8,008 bases of DNA from CAVOBC01 sp963693635 (GTDB lineage Bacteria; Pseudomonadota; Gammaproteobacteria; Pseudomonadales; Azotimanducaceae), in assembly GCA_963693635.1 (NCBI GenBank), contig CAVOBC010000219.1, positions 1-8,008 of the forward strand. Direction: 5' to 3'. Shown here piece by piece: positions 6,352-8,008 of this stretch (positions are counted from its first letter, which is position 1; every line of letters begins with the position of its first letter). The translations under genes and the position numbers were made by a program. A model generated the notes under the pieces. That model saw nothing but the letters and a program-made list of their open reading frames with translations. It made no database searches and was not told where the DNA came from.

Positions 6352-6515
6352 CAGGACCGGCATTGGGACGGGTCGATGTTGACACGTCGCCTGCTGCCGG
6401 TCGGCTGGTAATAGCTCAGCCAGGGATGAGTGCGGAATGTGGGAGTGCGGGAGGGTCGGCGTTCGACAGGAAGCTTTTCCGGGGCTCTCGGCCGCTGGCT
6501 TTCTACCAGGCCCGC
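6352..6515. other. Convergent intergenic region, no gene seen
   Basis: 164 bp between the gamma-glutamyltransferase stop and the stop of the GGDEF fragment. It contains a direct repeat GAGTGCGG (6428-6435 and 6443-6450) and a weak GGCTG/CAGCC hairpin (6403-6407 with 6417-6421) with no T-run. No canonical intrinsic terminator is visible for either flanking gene. Confidence 0.4.
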
Positions 6516-6881
6516 TCAGTCGGCACCGATGATACGATTGCGGCCATCGCGCTTCGCGCGGTAGAGCGCAGCGTCAGCCTCGGCGATCAGTTCTTTGGGA
6601 TCCATGTCGTCGTCCGGTTGGCGTGTCGCGACGCCGATGCTGATCGTAACGCTGAATTTTTTGCCGTCGCCGCGTACCCGCATCAATTCAATGTGAGATC
6701 GGATCTGCTCTGCCAGCATGGGGGCATTGTTGTTCTCGATATACGGCAGGATCACGACAAACTCCTCTCCGCCATACCGCGCGACGACGTCGGAAGGCCA
6801 GTTCAACATGTCGTCAATGGCACGCGCCACCTGACCCAGGCAGTCGTCTCCCGCAAGATGTCCGTAGGTGTCGTTGACCTT
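6516..6881 (-). pseudogene. 5'-truncated GGDEF (diguanylate cyclase) gene fragment
   Basis: The minus strand encodes the last ~121 residues of a GGDEF domain, which synthesises c-di-GMP from two GTP in intact proteins. In-frame homology starts at KVNDTYGHLAGDD (codons from 6881 down), the conserved (F)K-x-x-ND-x-x-GH-x-x-GD segment. It continues through ARYGGEEF (GGEEF at fragment residues 37-41), then SVTISIGVA and the C-terminal ADAALYRAKRDGRNRI. The codon before that Lys is TAG and the one before it is TGA, where family members read DHF; roughly 45 residues of the domain and any sensory module are missing. The inhibitory-site RxxD before GGEEF reads WPSD, so its Arg is absent. A start at GTG 6830 would give only 104 residues without the nucleotide-binding ND segment. 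Most likely a decaying remnant. Confidence 0.87.
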
Positions 6882-6883
6882 CT

Positions 6884-7204
6884 ATCACGATCATGAACCG
6901 TCGCGTCATCGAGCAGCTTGGGGGCAAAGAGACATGGCCCCTCGCCGGCGACAACATCATCGTCGATTTCGATCTGTCGCAAGCCAACCTGCCGGCCGGC
7001 AAGCGCCTTCGTGTAGGCACGGCGGTCCTTGAAATCACGGCTGAGCCGCATCTCGGCTGCCAACACTTCAAAGCAAGGTTTGGTGCTGAAGCGGTCATGT
7101 TCGTCAATTCGGATGCCGGCAAAGCGCTGAACGCGAGAGGCGTTAACGCGCGTGTCGTGACCAATGGGGTCGTCTGCCTCGGCGATGCCCTGACGCGGCT
7201 CTAG
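6884..7204 (+). pseudogene. 5'-truncated MOSC-domain gene fragment
   Basis: The plus strand encodes the C-terminal half of a MOSC-domain protein, the sulfur-carrier fold related to the C-terminus of molybdenum cofactor sulfurase and to YiiM. Homology begins at ITIMNRRVI (from 6884) and covers WPLAGDNIIVDFDLSQANLP, LRVGTAVLEIT, HLGCQHFKARFG with the conserved Cys (residue 56 from ATG 6893), and GKALNARGVNARVV near the end. Intact relatives carry a substantial N-terminal part before this point; here an in-frame TGA lies at 6875-6877, three codons before the homology starts. The ATG at 6893 has no Shine-Dalgarno sequence (it is preceded by GACCTTCTATCACGATC) and corresponds to an internal Met of the family. 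Joined directly to the GGDEF fragment on the opposite strand. Confidence 0.82.
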
Positions 7205-7209
7205 TTAGC

Positions 7210-7235
7210 GCGGTGTAGGGATGCACCGCCATTTT
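7210..7235 (+). terminator. Probable intrinsic terminator after the MOSC fragment
   Basis: GCGGTG (7210-7215) pairs with CACCGC (7224-7229). The inner bases T7216 and A7217 can extend pairing to G7223 and T7222, leaving a GGGA loop. CATTTT follows, a short T-run ending at 7235. It starts five bases after the TAG stop, as expected for a terminator of the originally intact gene. Confidence 0.5.
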
Positions 7236-7236
7236 C

Positions 7237-7256
7237 CGGCGGCCTCTTTTCCGCCG
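7237..7256. repeat. GC-rich hairpin in convergent gap
   Basis: CGGCGG (7237-7242) and CCGCCG (7251-7256) form a perfect six-pair stem with an eight-base loop. No T-run follows on either strand. It may belong to the terminator region but cannot be assigned to one gene. Confidence 0.3.
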
Positions 7257-7292
7257 CAGGAAGTGCGAGGTTTGCTTCCAAACCGACTCTCA

Positions 7293-7315
7293 AAAATTGT
7301 CAGGATGACAATTTT
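7293..7315. promoter_or_regulatory. Operator-like palindrome, 10-bp arms with 3-bp centre
   Basis: AAAATTGTCA (7293-7302), GGA, TGACAATTTT (7306-7315): perfect 10-bp arms. The core TTGTCA-N3-TGACAA has the look of a dimeric helix-turn-helix repressor site such as those of the GntR family, which often control TRAP transporter genes. It lies between two gene 3' ends, 82 bp beyond the TRAP permease stop, so its target is unclear. Read on the minus strand it also gives an AT-rich stem ending in five T, a possible weak terminator for the permease. A smaller dyad GAACT-GGTT-AGTTC lies at 7323-7336. Confidence 0.5.
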
Positions 7316-7397
7316 GGGACAAGAACTGGTTAGTTCCTTCGCCGCGTCGAAATCAGCAGGCGGACGGCGCTCAAACCCAATCCACGATCGGTGGCAA

Positions 7398-8008
7398 TCA
7401 GCGATCCAGAAAGATCAGGCTGACCTCGGGAACATAGGTAATAATCGCAAGAGCGACCAATAAGACTGCCATGAACGGCAGTGTCGCTCGATATAGCTCG
7501 GTGATGGATCGTTTGAAACGGTAGCTCGCGATGAAGAGATTCATGCCGATCGGCGGCGTGAAGTAACCGATCTGCATATTGGCCAAAAAAATAATACCGA
7601 GGTGGACCGGATCTACTCCGTAGCCAATCGCCATCGGCACAATCAGCGGAATCATGATGACGAGCGCCGAGAAGATGTCGAGGATGGCACCGAGCACGAG
7701 CAGCACGATGTTGAGCAGAAGCAGAAACGTGAGTTTCGAGTCCACGTACTTCTGAATCCAGTCGAAGAGTTGTTGCGGAACCTCGGCGTCGACCAAAAAG
7801 TTGGTGAACGCAAGCGACACGCCGAGAATGAGCAGAATGCCGCCGACCATGACCATGGATTCGCGAATGACGCGCGGCAATCCCCGGAACGGGACCTCCC
7901 GATGAATGACCACCTCGACGACCAGGACGTAGAAGGCCGTGACGGCTGCGGCTTCGGAGACCGCAAAGAACCCCGTGTAGATGCCCCCAAGGACAAGGAC
8001 AGGCATCG
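7398..8008 (-). CDS. TRAP transporter large permease, DctM type, C-terminal part (5' end outside window)
   Basis: The last ~203 residues of the large membrane subunit of a tripartite ATP-independent periplasmic transporter, about 430 residues when complete. It forms the ion-coupled channel that imports organic acids delivered by a periplasmic DctP-type binding protein. Seen in order: GGIYTGFFAVSEAAAVTAFY (7-26), a DctM signature; hydrophobic helices at about 50-72, 92-129 and 135-161; the conserved GYFTPPIGMNLFIAS (147-161); and a final helix at about 174-191. The Met opposite 8006-8004 is internal, since the homology continues past the window edge. The small permease and binding-protein genes would be expected upstream on the minus strand, beyond base 8008. 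Substrate cannot be deduced from this part. Confidence 0.93.
   Translation of the reverse strand, partial: MPVLVLGGIYTGFFAVSEAAAVTAFYVLVVEVVIHREVPFRGLPRVIRESMVMVGGILLILGVSLAFTNFLVDAEVPQQLFDWIQKYVDSKLTFLLLLNIVLLVLGAILDIFSALVIMIPLIVPMAIGYGVDPVHLGIIFLANMQIGYFTPPIGMNLFIASYRFKRSITELYRATLPFMAVLLVALAIITYVPEVSLIFLDR

Noticed and set aside
6379..6414. TTGACA at 6379 with TAATAG at 6409 as a promoter
   Set aside because: The 24-bp spacer is too long for a sigma70 promoter and no plus-strand gene start follows nearby.
6348..6896. 182-residue plus-strand open frame across the GGDEF fragment
   Set aside because: It is the complement of recognisable GGDEF coding sequence and has no domain of its own.
6893..7204. 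Functional short MOSC protein starting at ATG 6893
   Set aside because: The Met matches an internal family residue, there is no ribosome binding site, and the N-terminal part of the fold is missing.
7221..7463. 80-residue plus-strand open frame overlapping the palindrome and the TRAP permease end
   Set aside because: No recognisable similarity, no Shine-Dalgarno, and it overlaps the 3' end of a real gene on the other strand.
1..8008. CRISPR array, tRNA/rRNA, insertion sequence or phage genes
   Set aside because: No regularly spaced repeats, tRNA-like cloverleaf, transposase or integrase motifs, or matching terminal inverted repeats were found on reading both strands.

Overview
The window looks like a chromosomal segment of a high-GC (about 60% by eye) heterotrophic proteobacterium. 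Acetoacetyl-CoA synthetase, glutathione-dependent formaldehyde dehydrogenase, MaoC-type hydratase and a TRAP transporter together fit Pseudomonadota, but the sequence alone does not fix a genus. Five complete protein genes are present. Two more run off the window ends and two are broken fragments. No rRNA, tRNA, CRISPR array, insertion sequence or phage gene was recognised.

Layout, left to right: the 3' end of an acetoacetyl-CoA synthetase gene (+, 1-412); class III alcohol dehydrogenase / S-(hydroxymethyl)glutathione dehydrogenase (-, 464-1570); a 304-bp divergent intergenic region with dyad symmetries; a double-hotdog MaoC-family protein (+, 1875-2759); an alpha/beta hydrolase (-, 2802-3719); a 246-bp divergent region; an atypical SDR protein (+, 3966-4682) followed after 85 bp by a YwrD-like gamma-glutamyltransferase-family protein (+, 4768-6351), probably one transcription unit; a 5'-truncated GGDEF gene (-, 6516-6881) abutting a 5'-truncated MOSC gene (+, 6884-7204); a convergent gap with a terminator-like hairpin and a strong 10+10 bp palindrome; and the 3' end of a DctM-type TRAP permease (-, 7398-8008).

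Neighbouring genes switch strand almost every time, so this is a patchwork of single genes and not a large operon. A loose theme is acyl-CoA/short-chain acid metabolism (acetoacetate activation, MaoC hydratase, TRAP organic-acid uptake) together with glutathione-linked chemistry (formaldehyde oxidation, gamma-glutamyl transfer). No single pathway can be assembled with confidence.

The most notable observations are: an SDR protein with the Rossmann glycine motif but neither the catalytic Tyr nor the catalytic Lys; a head-to-head joint between two decapitated genes, best explained by one deletion across a former divergent promoter; a MaoC protein whose catalytic-type Asp is displaced by one residue; an orphan operator-like palindrome between two gene 3' ends; and GTG starts with strong Shine-Dalgarno sequences in four of the five complete genes. 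I found no convincing new multi-gene defence or mobile system.
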